Positions 44,901 through 54,800 of a DNA stretch of 64,000 bases are shown piece after piece. Position 1 is the first letter of the stretch. Every line of letters starts with the position of its first letter. This DNA is from Amoebophrya sp. A120 (Eukaryota; Sar; Dinophyceae; Syndiniales; Amoebophryaceae), in assembly GCA_905178155.1 (NCBI GenBank), contig CAJINV010000002.1, positions 372,376 through 436,375 of the forward strand. Direction: 5' to 3'. The notes under the pieces were generated by a model that was not told the DNA's origin, ran no database searches, and saw nothing but the letters and a program-made list of their open reading frames with translations. Position numbers and translations under genes: made by a program.

Positions 44901-47900
44901 GGCTGCTCGCCCACTTCTTCTACGTTTGGCTCAGCAAGAACATTTTCAACTGCAACTGCTGTGGCAACCTATCAACAGCAAATATGTCGGGGTCTGGAAG
45001 GATGTGAAGTCGTGAGGCGCATTTCACAACACACACAAATCTCTCATGGATAGGCAGCAAAAGATGCCCACTTCCTGTCCCAAAAGGGAGAAATTTGTCA
45101 TGCGGATTAGCCATTGCAGAGCCTTCTCGAAGCCTGTGATGCCAGGGCTTCCATGCTAGACCTCCTGTGTGACACAGGAGGTCTAGCTGTTTTTGCATGA
45201 CACAGTGTCATGCAAAAACAGCATGACATCTTCCGGACCCAGACATATTTGCAATGCGTACAACTTCCTCGGCAACAATTTCCGCTTCCTTCACCACGGT
45301 TTCCAACGATGAATTAGCCGTGATGGGGGATACGCTCGGAATAGAGCGAGATGGGAAGCCGTGATGGGAAGCCGTGATGTCCCCGCCAGACGAGCGTATC
45401 CAACAGAAAAAAACCATCCCCATGCATTTTTTGCATGACAAACACAGGATACTTTATGCAGGTTTTGCATGACAAATTGGATGAGGATGGGTCTTTTTCT
45501 CTGGAATAGACCGAGACGCTTCCACGTTCCAGCCGTAATTGTAGGCGGAACTGCTGTTTTTGTCCGCATCAAAATCCTCCCCTCGTTCCCGCGCGAGGTC
45601 GTCGATGCCGGGGAGGTTGTAGTTCACGTCCGGGCTGGATAACAGACTTTCCGAGTATGCATTGCAAAAGCATCGTACTAGTAGAAATCGCATTACAAAT
45701 TCAGTCATCATGACAAATGGAATTTGTCATGCTGTTTTACCTTCGGATGGAAATTTGTAATGCACGATTGCGATATACTACGAGTACGATACTTTTGCAC
45801 AGGATACCGAGGCGGCAATCGCAATGTCCTTGTCCTCTTTTTCGAACTGGTCGTTAATGGACTGCTCCTGCGCGATTTGAAGTTCGATTTGCGCGAGTTT
45901 TTCCAGGTCGGACTCTTCAAGCTCGAACCCAGCTTCTTGTCCGTCTTGATCTTGTTCAACTTCTCCGTCTTCCAGAACCGCTTGTTCGCCTTTTCCCTCG
46001 TCCTGGTCATCATTATACTCCTGCAACTGAATCTGCTCCGCGTTCCATTGGGCCCATTCCTCCTCTGTGTACTCAGGCGCAACACTTCCGCTCAGTTCCG
46101 AAGCCGGTATCACCACCGCACACCCGTCACCCAACTCCTGCACAACGCCACCAGTGTCGGTCAAAGAGCCGGAAAGCAAAGAATTGTTGTTCCCTCCGGG
46201 CGCGTTGTTGAAGCTGTAGATGTAGAGAGGATTGATATTATTCTCCTGTTCTCCTTGACCTTCGGGATGATCTGCTGCTCGTTCCTGCTCTTCCAAGGCC
46301 TGTCTCTCTTCCTCCTCCTCCTTTTCCTCCCTTTGCGTTTATGCACATGGGGCAAATGGGTTCTAGTCGGACTAGTAGTTGTGCAAATCGCATGACAATT
46401 CTTTTACAAGAAAATTTGTAATGCTGTTTTAGGTTTGGACGGGTATTTCTCATGCGGTATTAGCACGAGTATAGTACGAGTCCGACGAGTAGACTTTTGC
46501 CATGCATAGCTTTGCTTCCTTCTCCATCTTGTTCATTTCGTTCCACTTTTCCTTTGCGGCTTTTGCCATCGACATCAGCATTTCTTGCTGCTCCTTGGTG
46601 GCTATCCTGTTCAAAAGTATCGTGCTCGTAGTAATCGCGATTATGCATCACAAATCTACTTTGTTAAGGTAAGTCCGCCTTTACAAATTCAATTTGTAAT
46701 CCTGAGCCAATTTGTATTGCAATTTATACTCGTACGATGCTTTTGCAATGCATAGTTGCTCCTTTAGTAGCCAGCTCCCTTGTGAGAAACTCCATAAACT
46801 CCATCTTATCGTCTTCGTCGTCAGTGGAAGTTGCGTCGCCCTTCGGATGATGCGCGGCAGATTGTGCAGCACTACTTGTCACGTGATGATCCTCGCTCGC
46901 TGCCGCCGTGGATTTCGTGCTCTTTGCACTTCTATCAAATGTAAAAACGTCTGGGTCTGGAAGAGTCATGCTGTTTTTGCATGACACAGAAGGGCTGGAA
47001 TGGAAGCTCTAGCATCACAGGTTTCGAGAAGCTTTCGCAATGCCGAATCCGCATGACAAATCCCCCATTTTGGTGACAGAAAGTGGAGAGCTTTTGCTGC
47101 CTATGCATGAGAGATTTTTCTGTGTTCTGAAATGCGCATCACAAGTTTGCATTCTTCCAGATCCAGACATTTTTGCATTTGATAACTTCCCCAACCCCGG
47201 TTTGCAGGAGCTCCTGTCATGTTTAGGATGTCTTCCTCATCTTCATCCTCGTCGGAGTCATTCAGACCGAAGTGATCCTTGGCGTAGGAAGAAGAGGATG
47301 TTTTTATGTGGTTTTTACTGCTAGAGGAACCTCGTGGTGTTGGATCCAGATTGTAAGCATCCCTCCGCTCCTTCCACTCCGAGCCCCAATCGGTATTAGA
47401 CGAAGAGGAAGGTTTATCGCAAGAAAAAACTGTTTCACTGTGATCGTGATGGTTTTGCAAGATCTGCATCACAAGTTTGCTACACCTACCACAGAAAATT
47501 TGTCATGCGCGTTTCCCAAGGGAAAACACGCCTAAAAATCCGTTTTGTTGCAGGTGTAGCAAGACAAACACTCTGGTGGTTCGCTCTCTGCATCACAGGT
47601 TCACAGTGAAATAGTTTTTTCTTGCGATAAGGTTGGTTCGAGGGCGTAGAAGAGGATGTGTTGTAATTTCGACTACTGCTACTGCTGCTGGTCATATTTT
47701 TGTTGTTGTCGTAGTTCCAAGATGAATTTTTATCGCTTTTGTCCTCCTTATTTTTCCAAGACGATCCCCAGTCATTATTCCAGGATGAAGAAGACGAGCT
47801 CCTTTCGCTTTTTCGGTCGCTGTTCCATATTACAATGAAAAATGCCTCCACGCCGGGCATTGCAAAAGCTTCTCATGCAAAGTTTCCAAGTGAAAGCTTT

Positions 47901-49447
47901 TTGTCTTGCAAGAAGGGACTACGAGCCTTTCTGATGCAGAATTTAGCTGCGCAACAAGGTATCTTTTGCATAACAGGCCCGGCTACTGTTGGGCTCCTTT
48001 GCAACACAGATTTGAGCTATGTATAAATTCAGCATGGAAAATTTGCGATGCTGATATATGCAAGACGGGGAATGTTTCTATTGGAAAGATTTGCAATACA
48101 AATGTTGCCAAGTTCTGGGGCGGGGGCGTTTTTCATTGGAATATCCCATTTCTTGTCATTATCCCAACTAGTACCCTTGTTGTCTTTCCACGAAGATGAC
48201 CAGTCGTCGTTTTTTTTCGAGCTGCTGTTCTTCTTACCCCAGTTATCCCAATCGTCATCGCTGTCCTTATTTCTGCTTTTCCAGGAGGAAGACTTCTTGG
48301 TGGAATTCCTATTCCCCCATCCATCGTCGTCGTCGTCTTCGTCCACAGCGGGTAATCTTCTCGGAGCGGTTCCTCTACTCGTGGTCCTTGCCGCGGCGGG
48401 AGTGGGCGTGGGTTCAGCCGCAGCAGCCTCAGGAGCCGGAGTCGGTGCCGCCGCGGGCTGCCTGTTGTTTGTTCCGGCTTCCTGCAACGCTCTTTGCGCT
48501 TCCGCGAGCGCGTTAGGGTCCGCGGGCCGCTTGCCGAAGGCGACTAATTTGGATATCATCTTCATTTTCTCGGCTTGGATTTCCCGCGCGGATTTAATCT
48601 TGTTCCCGTCCTCGTCCACCTTCGGTTTACCTGTTTCATTCAACGACCGCTGGTTCGGGTTGGGCTTTCCTCTTTTTAGTTATAAAAGTGCACAATTCCC
48701 CCTGCCCCTCATTTGTATGGCATGCACAGCAACATAAACACCAGTGCACATGGAGCCTATGCATGACAAATCTATGTACCGAGTGTAGTACAACTGTTTG
48801 GGCTTCGGGAATTCGTCATGTGAACAGTTGTGCCACAAGGGAGCGACTCGATTCGGGATTTTGCATGACAAATGAGGGGAAGTAGGGGGGGTTGTGCACT
48901 GTCATATCAGTTCCTCCCGAATTTGGACGCGCTCCGCCTTTTTTTTCGCGTCCATTGCCTGTTGCCGGAACTTCGGGTCGTTTTTATACTTCGGTTGGTC
49001 ATACCAGGGGATATCCGAAGATCCCTTGCCTTTTCCCTTATCCTTTTCGCCACTCGAGGTCTTGCTAGTACCCCCAGATGATGAAGATGAGCTTTTTCCT
49101 GCCGGGGCCTTCGCTTGTTTCCCCTTGGCTTTGCCGCTTGATTTACTTCCTTTAGAAGAAGAAGACGCGCTGTTCGCGACCACCGGGCGGAGCAACGTCC
49201 TGTCCACTTTTTTCGTTCCCGCCTCGCGCTTGGTCGCGGAAAGTCGCTTGATGTCCGCCATAATCCTGGCTCGCTCCGTCCACCCGAGGCCCGGGGCGTG
49301 GAGGCGCTCGTTTAAGAGGTCGAGCTCCGATCGACCCCGTCCGGGAATTCCAACCGTGCTGGTGGTCGGAGCGGAATTTGGAGTGGGGGGCTCCTCGCGG
49401 CCCCCCTCAGACGGGGAATTACTCCCGGTGTCGATGTGGAGTGCCAT
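41962..49447 (-). CDS. Large WG-rich, Gln-rich protein with PAM2 motif (possible GW182-like scaffold)
   Basis: About 15 exons (48907-49447, 48144-48680, 47630-47827, 47185-47414, 46755-46932, 46509-46602, 45807-46339, 45509-45655, 45261-45396, 44648-44969, 44445-44504, 43633-44289, 42890-43484, about 42380-42745, about 41962-42180) joined over 11 introners, two GT-AG introns and one unresolved intron give about 1580 residues. Start at 49447 (MALHIDTGSNSPSEGG) follows an A-rich leader. Order: Ser/Lys linker; a Trp-rich acidic/Ser region with DDGWGNRN, DNWGKKN, NNDWGSSW, TDWGSEW and NRGWGS; a Glu-rich coiled-coil-like part (MLMSMAKAAKEKWNEMNK); long acidic disorder; a PAM2 match SPDAQEFIPAW at 42923-42958; then Met/Gln-rich sequence (QQQMQYQQQMQVQQHQQM). 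PAM2 motifs bind the MLLE domain of poly(A)-binding protein. WG/GW repeats plus PAM2 plus Gln-rich sequence is the architecture of GW182 proteins that bind Argonaute; ataxin-2-like proteins also have PAM2 but their Lsm domain is not seen. The role is inference. Confidence 0.7.
42175..42385 (-). other. Intron with unresolved borders
   Basis: The frame ending GAAGMYLTAG and the frame beginning near GLLSWNKTGFWPGKG must be joined, but no GT-AG pair in phase and no TAT/ATA inverted ends are visible. A GA-AG pair would fit the phase. The region contains one TTGTCATGC motif. Confidence 0.45.
42746..42889 (-). other. Ordinary GT-AG intron
   Basis: 144 bases, minus strand GTAGTGTG...CTTCCTACAG, with a good pyrimidine tract. 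Joins DGKVDFKAQ to LASQLSASSSS, 33 bases past the PAM2 codons. Confidence 0.8.
43485..43632. mobile_element. Introner family A
   Basis: TATGAGTTGCAAAAGTATCG to TTTTGCACAGGATA; flanking TGGTC exact. Removal joins NIVTTT to TPTPGISPDQD. Confidence 0.9.
44290..44444. mobile_element. Introner family A
   Basis: TATGCAATGCAAAAGCAT to TTTTGCACAGGATA; flanking AGTTT exact. Removal joins PDLINQKT to PEVDEVAAQ. Confidence 0.9.
44505..44647 (-). other. Ordinary GT-AG intron
   Basis: 143 bases, minus strand GTATATAAG...CAACACAG. Joins VVGKEQSSA to ESSISSLSQN. Confidence 0.75.
44970..45260. mobile_element. Introner family B with two perfect palindromes
   Basis: TATCAACAGCAAATATGTCG to ATTTGCAATGCGTA; flanks CAACC/CAACT. 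Removal joins IVAEEV to ATAVAVENVL. See the palindromes at 45155-45222. Confidence 0.9.
45155..45222. repeat. Two adjacent perfect palindromes
   Basis: 16-bp arms at 45155-45170 and 45172-45187 with a one-base centre, then 18-bp arms at 45186-45203 and 45205-45222, again with a one-base centre. The second palindrome contains GCATGACA, the shared introner core motif. Confidence 0.9.
45397..45508. mobile_element. Introner family M, shortest copy
   Basis: Only 112 bp: TATCCAACAGAAAAAAACCA to GGTCTTTTTCTCTGGAATA; flanks GAGCG/GACCG. Still contains TTTGTCATGC twice in the minus strand. Removal joins WNVEASRS to SGGDITASHH. Confidence 0.85.
45656..45806. mobile_element. Introner family A
   Basis: TATGCATTGCAAAAGCATCG to TTTTGCACAGGATA; flanking CCGAG exact. 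Removal joins DIAIAAS to ESLLSSPDV. Confidence 0.9.
46340..46508. mobile_element. Introner family A, diverged stem
   Basis: Left end TATGCACATGGGGCAAATG, right end GACTTTTGCCATGCATA; flanks GCGTT/GCTTT. Removal joins KMEKEAK to QREEKEEEEERQALEE. Confidence 0.8.
46603..46754. mobile_element. Introner family A
   Basis: TATCCTGTTCAAAAGTATCG to TTTTGCAATGCATA; flanks GTGGC/GTTGC. Removal joins RELATKGA to TKEQQEML. Confidence 0.9.
46933..47184. mobile_element. Introner family B
   Basis: TATCAAATGTAAAAACGTCT to TTTTTGCATTTGATA; flanking ACTTC exact. Removal joins NRGWGS to AKSTKSTAAA. Confidence 0.9.
47415..47629. mobile_element. Introner family F
   Basis: TATCGCAAGAAAAAACTGTT to AGTTTTTTCTTGCGATA; flanking AGGTT exact. 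Removal joins STPSNQP to SSSSNTDWGSEW. Confidence 0.9.
47828..48143. mobile_element. Introner family D
   Basis: TATTACAATGAAAAATGCCT to GTTTTTCATTGGAATA; flanks TTCCA/TCCCA. Removal joins WDNDKKW to NSDRKSERSS. Confidence 0.9.
48681..48906. mobile_element. Introner family E
   Basis: TATAAAAGTGCACAATTCCC to GTTGTGCACTGTCATA; flanks TTAGT/TCAGT. Removal joins RVQIREEL to KRGKPNPNQRS. Confidence 0.9.
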
Positions 49448-51827
49448 TTTTTTGTTCTTTCGCTGTTAAAGGATGTGCTTGTACAGCGGGTGGTTCTGCT
49501 GGCAACTGCTGTATCTGCCTGCGCGGCGGATGAAATAAAAGCCCTTGTTGGCGCCGTGGGTTTCTTTCTCCGAATAAAATCTACCTCTTCCCGCGATTCT
49601 TTCTGTAGTAGTTACAGACGAAGAAAGGAAAAATCAAAATCTTCGCTTTTTTTATCCACCGACCTTCTTTCTTGGTAGTTGTACGAAGTGGCACAAGACA
49701 ATGGTACTGCACGCGGAAGGGGTAGAAGTTGATGATGTTACCGGATTTTTGAGCTAGTATCGGTGGACGCAACTATGCCTCCAAGTCCAAGGAAGCTGCT
49801 GCTACAACTTCCACCGTGAACAAATGAAGGTCGTCTCCGGAGATGAATCGACGGCTCGCGCGTCGCGGTAAAGAAGTTCTCGGAAAACACAAAGACGCGA
49901 CGGCGAGTAGATTCAAAAATCTTATACGTTTGTGTCGTGGTTCCTCGGTTGGACAGAGACAATAGAGGCAGACCTCCACGACGTTGATTTGAAATTACTG
50001 GCAGATGAAGGGCTTGTTGTCGTAAACAACTCGCAGCACTACACGTGTCCCTACAGTTGCTGTTGTTGTCGTTGTTGTACACGTGGAACTCTATGGTATC
50101 CTTTCTTCAGGTTTATCGTGAGAGAAGTACAACAACAAGCATAGAAGCAAATTAACAGTTGCATACAGAAACCCTCTTTATTAATGACCTTTTCTATTTG
50201 AAATATGCGCAGCTTTGATTTTGAACGAAGAAAGTAAAAAAGAAGTTGTCTGGTCGACCATGATCTATGTTTGCGCACCCAGATGATAGTACATTAGCGT
50301 ACTCTCGATAGTGTAACCGAATAAGTAATGATAAATCAAGTGATAGTGAAAATTTTTATAGCAGAAGTACAACCACCTCCGCACGCGCACCTTGATTGGA
50401 AGGCTAAAATGCGTCAACTCTTTGTGAAGATATCAGGAGGTCATATCGCATTACAACAACTAACTAGGTGTTTACTGTTCTTGTCTCCACAGCTAGCTTG
50501 CTTGTTCGACGAAATAATATAAACAATATCAGCGTGCCACGAAACTGTGAAGGTACATATACAAGAGCCTACCTTTTTTTTCAGAAGCGGCTGAGATTGC
50601 GAAACATGACGGAGATAAACCTGGCCTATTCCAGCTATTCTTCAATACTACCCATTTGTGAAGACGGAAGATTGCCGCGCTGTTTCAACATAGTGAAAAA
50701 TTGATCTCAGCTTGTTTCATCGGGCGCAGTGGTTTGTGATGAAATGTTGACAGCATCAGGAAAGAATGTTGCGCTGCAGGTAGAAAAAAGCTTCTTCATA
50801 GTTCTGGCTAAAGCCATACACATACACCCCAGCATGCAAACCTGAAGAAGTCATGTTTTGTCCGCGGCAGAACTGATAGTTCTTGGTATGTTTATGTCGT
50901 GCTCGTCGGAGAAGTGACTAGAAAAGTGTTCGTGAGTCACTGACGTGCACCACCAGCGTGCTTTGTCAGGAAAGGATCGTTCTTCTTTCGCACTAGAGGC
51001 AAAATTGAAGAAGAAGTTTGCTCGATTAGTGTTGATGGTGGAATTTGTTGTGAGTACAACAGCAAGTATTGGTGCGCCAGCCGTCGGCATCTGTACCTAC
51101 CTCTGCTGCTGGAGCACTGGCAGCTCTAGGTCTTCGTCTAGTCAAGATTGTTGGTCCAGTAACTACCTGGTGAACAGTGCTTGCTAAGTAGCGCAATTGC
51201 GTTTTGTTCACGGAGAAAACTTCTATACGCGAAATCTACAGGAACACATCGAGCATTTTTTGCAAATGCTTTTGGACCTCCTGAGCGCTGACACAAGCAC
51301 AACAGTTCTCGCAAAATTGGTCAAGTATCGTCAAGTTTCGCTTCGATTTTCTGTTTCGTCGGTTCTTCCAACTCATTGCATATATAAACAGCAAATATTT
51401 CTTGTACATAATGTTTTGCGTCGCTGATGTAGTAAGGAGTTTGTGCAAAACGTAAACAGCAGAAGCGGTCGCTCCAAAAAAATAAAGCCATTAAATTAGC
51501 GAAGAACTAAAAAGGGTCGCACTTACGCCCAGGGGTTTTAGTTCTCTTTTACTTTAGGTTCCGCTTTTTGTTTCATTTTCACCAGGTTCGTTTATATTTT
51601 TTTCATACTCGAAAGGGGGTCAGTTCATTTGAAGAGACGGTAATACTGGAATGAAATCAAGCTAAAGCTACATATTCGATGAATTCGGTTTAGCTACGTC
51701 TCGAACCGCAATAAACCAGGACAAGGTAAAACTTAGTTTCAGCAAAACGGCAGCTCCAGGCGTGCCGAAAATTTCTGTAAAAGAATGCCAGAACCAGTGA
51801 TGGAAGCAAGGAATAACTCTTATTCCT
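49448..51827. other. Intergenic; nothing supported
   Basis: AT-rich spacer between two co-oriented genes, with short frames only (49738-50082 minus, 50851-51090 minus). No introner termini; TTTGTNATGC motifs are absent or rare compared with the genes on both sides. Confidence 0.5.
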
Positions 51828-54800
51828 TCACTCCTGGTGAGGAGATTTGTTTCGCGACGCACTGGTATCGTCCACTCGACGCACAGCACGCGGCGGCCTC
51901 CTCTTCTCTTTCAGGTTGAACAGTTGATTGCCAGCGGAGGTCAGGGGCGGCGTGGCGGAACGACGATGGTGAAGAGCCGGAGGTGGGTCGGGGACGGTGT
52001 GGCCTAGTACCTGTGGTTTTCTCTTAATATCATCTACTTCGCCAGGCATTTCAATGCCACTTCCGCCTGCAGCCACACCTCCTTGTTCCGCTGCATCTAA
52101 AGTTGTTGTTGTATTCGAAGAAGTGCTAGTGCTTGCCGCCGGGACCGAGGCGGGTTGTACAACGACGCTGCTAGAGGATGAAGCACCTGCTCCTGCTGCT
52201 TGTCTTTCACTTTCTGCAACAGTTGCAGGGCCTTTACTACCCACCACCATGGCAGAGCCTTCCCCACCTTCTGTGCCTTTGATCTCACCAACATCCCGAA
52301 GATTCGCAGCCTTCGCCGCTCTCGCTAATCTTTTCTCCCTTCTCTGTTGGGGGTCTTTCAGGGTGAACAGATTCGTTGGCGGGGCGACTACTACCGGATC
52401 ATTCTCTGCAGGATCAAGAAGTTCTCCTCCACCAGAGCCTCCATCGCCCGACATCAAATGTGCAGGCTGTGCACCTTGGTGCGCCGCAGAAGATGAATTG
52501 TTGCCTGAGAGAAGTTCTTGTAGGTCCTGCAGCTGAGAAGCCCCTGCCGTTGCAGACGACGATGACGCACTGCCTGCGTCTTGTCCACCACCGCCCATCA
52601 TCCCCGGCTGTTGCAAAATCATGTGCAACTCGTAAAAGCTTTTCCCGTATTCCGCCCCGTCGTCTAACCGGTTAAACCGCGGCGCTGCCCACTGCGACTC
52701 CCAGCTTCTCGTCACGTGTTTCGGCTTTCTGATTCCCAGCTTCACTTGCTGATCGATTTCCAACAATTCTTCCGGGACAAATTGCTCCGATTTCTTCAGA
52801 ATCTCAATCAATTCCGTCGCCGCCTCTGGTATGTTCTCCCAGTACTCGAAAAACGTGATCGCGTAGCCTCGACCAAATTCCCCCCTCGCGGTCCGCCCAA
52901 TCCTGTGGATGTACTCGGAAGTTTGCTGGGGAAAATCGAACAAAACAACGTGGGTGATCCCCGAAATATCCACCCCCCGGGCGATGACATCTGTCGCGAT
53001 CAAAATTTTCGTCTCGCCGGACCGAAATTGGTTGATGCAGTTGTCGCGCCTTTCCTGCAAATCGCCACCGTGAATCGAATCCGTTTGGTACCCGTAGTCG
53101 TGGTAAAGAGTGTGGGCGATCTCCACAGCGGATTTCTGGGTGTTGACGAAAACTAAGACCTTGCACTCGTTCGGCAAGAGTTGGGAAGTTGTTGTGGCTG
53201 ATGTTGAAGTTGAAGTACTAGATGCTTCTGGACCGAATCCGGAGAATGCAACAGTTCCGCCACCGTCTGGCGTTTTTGCTTCCTTCACTCTAGTACTATC
53301 CGCGATTATTTTCCTTTGCTTGTTCACCCACGCCCGCTCCTCTTCATCCGGAACGGCGCTCATCCCTAACTGCCATGCGATCTCTTCCAGCCTTTTCCGC
53401 GACTTCCACTGCTTGTTCTCTATTTTCCGCTTCGTCTGCGCCCAGTGTGTATCCTGTGCAAAAGTATCGTACTCGTATTGCAGTGATGCATTACAAATCT
53501 CATTTTTAAGGTAAATCGGTATTACAAATCTTATTTCTCATGCTAAGAAAATTTGTCATGCATTTATACGAGTACGATACTTTTGCACTTCATAGTGTGG
53601 GTCGGTTCGCGATCTTTGGAAATCTTGCTCCCACTTGAAATTCGCATAAGCTTGCTTCATGCGCTGACACTCCTCCCAAGAGCGCATTTCCATGTTGTGG
53701 CAGTGATTATGTAGTTCATTGCCGTCCATTTTTCCGTTTCCTTTATTGCTCATCCAGCCTTTACCTTTTTGAATCGCGGCGTTGCTCTCCTCAGTGGCTT
53801 TCTCGTAAAACCGGATCCTTTTGTTTTCTTTGTCTTTGTTCTCCTTCTCACCTTCCTCCTGCTCCGATTCGTTCTTTTGATTATTCACGATATCTTCTCC
53901 AAAAAAAATCTCCCGCACGATCTCCTGTAGCTTTCCCACCTTCACGTAGTGCGTTTCCTGGTTGATCGCGTTGACCGCTCTTCTGATCTGCGATTTTTCG
54001 ATTTCGTCCTCTTTTTCCCTCTTCGCCTGGCTGAAGCTGTCGTAGTCATTTTTCTGTCTTTTCAAATTCCACTTGTTCATGATTTTCGTGGTCTCGTGCT
54101 GGATTCGGTGAAAGGTGTCGAAAACCTATCAAGGAAAAAAGTGTCAACGTTCACGTTGGCACTTTTGCACTCATGCATAACAAACTTTCTGTATCATGCA
54201 TGCTAAGCAATACAAACTTGGGCACTCCGTTTCTATATGCATATACTGCACGGCAAATTCCGTTCACGTTAACGCTTTTATTTCCTGTGATACAACCAAA
54301 ATCTCCTGTTCCACGGAATTCCGTGCCTGCAGGTCCAGCCTAATCCCCCCTTGTTGGATCGTGGAGGCCAGGGAGGAGGTTATGAACTGCAAAAGTATCG
54401 CACTCGTATAAATGCATTACAAATTTCCTCAGCATGAGAAATAAAATTTTTAATGCGGATTTAGCTTAACACAAGGATTTGTAATGCATGATTGCAACAC
54501 GAGTGCGATACTTTTGCACAGGATAGAGGTCATGGTTTGTTGATCTTGGCGGAGGTTGCTGTCTTGCGCTCTAGCTTCTGAAATGTAAAAATGTCTGGGT
54601 CTGGAAGATTGCCAGATTTGTCATGCAGTTTTTTCATGATCCAGGAAGCCCGGAATGCAGGACCTAGCATGACAGATTCTGTGCGATCTCTCTCATGCCT
54701 ATCCTGCATGAGAAACTGCCTCTCGATTTTTAGGTCAAAAGTGTACAACTTTTGGCAAGCATGCAACACAGTTTTTTGCCTGCTTCGGATTTAGCATGAC

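Noticed and set aside
48048..48737. 229-codon plus-strand frame and similar long plus frames opposite the PAM2 gene
   Set aside because: They are antisense shadows: the minus strand has the coding character and the frame crosses an introner.
53300..53363. Met at 53363 as the start of a separate C-terminal helicase gene
   Set aside because: The frame continues upstream through 53449 and across the introner into the exon carrying the rest of the helicase.
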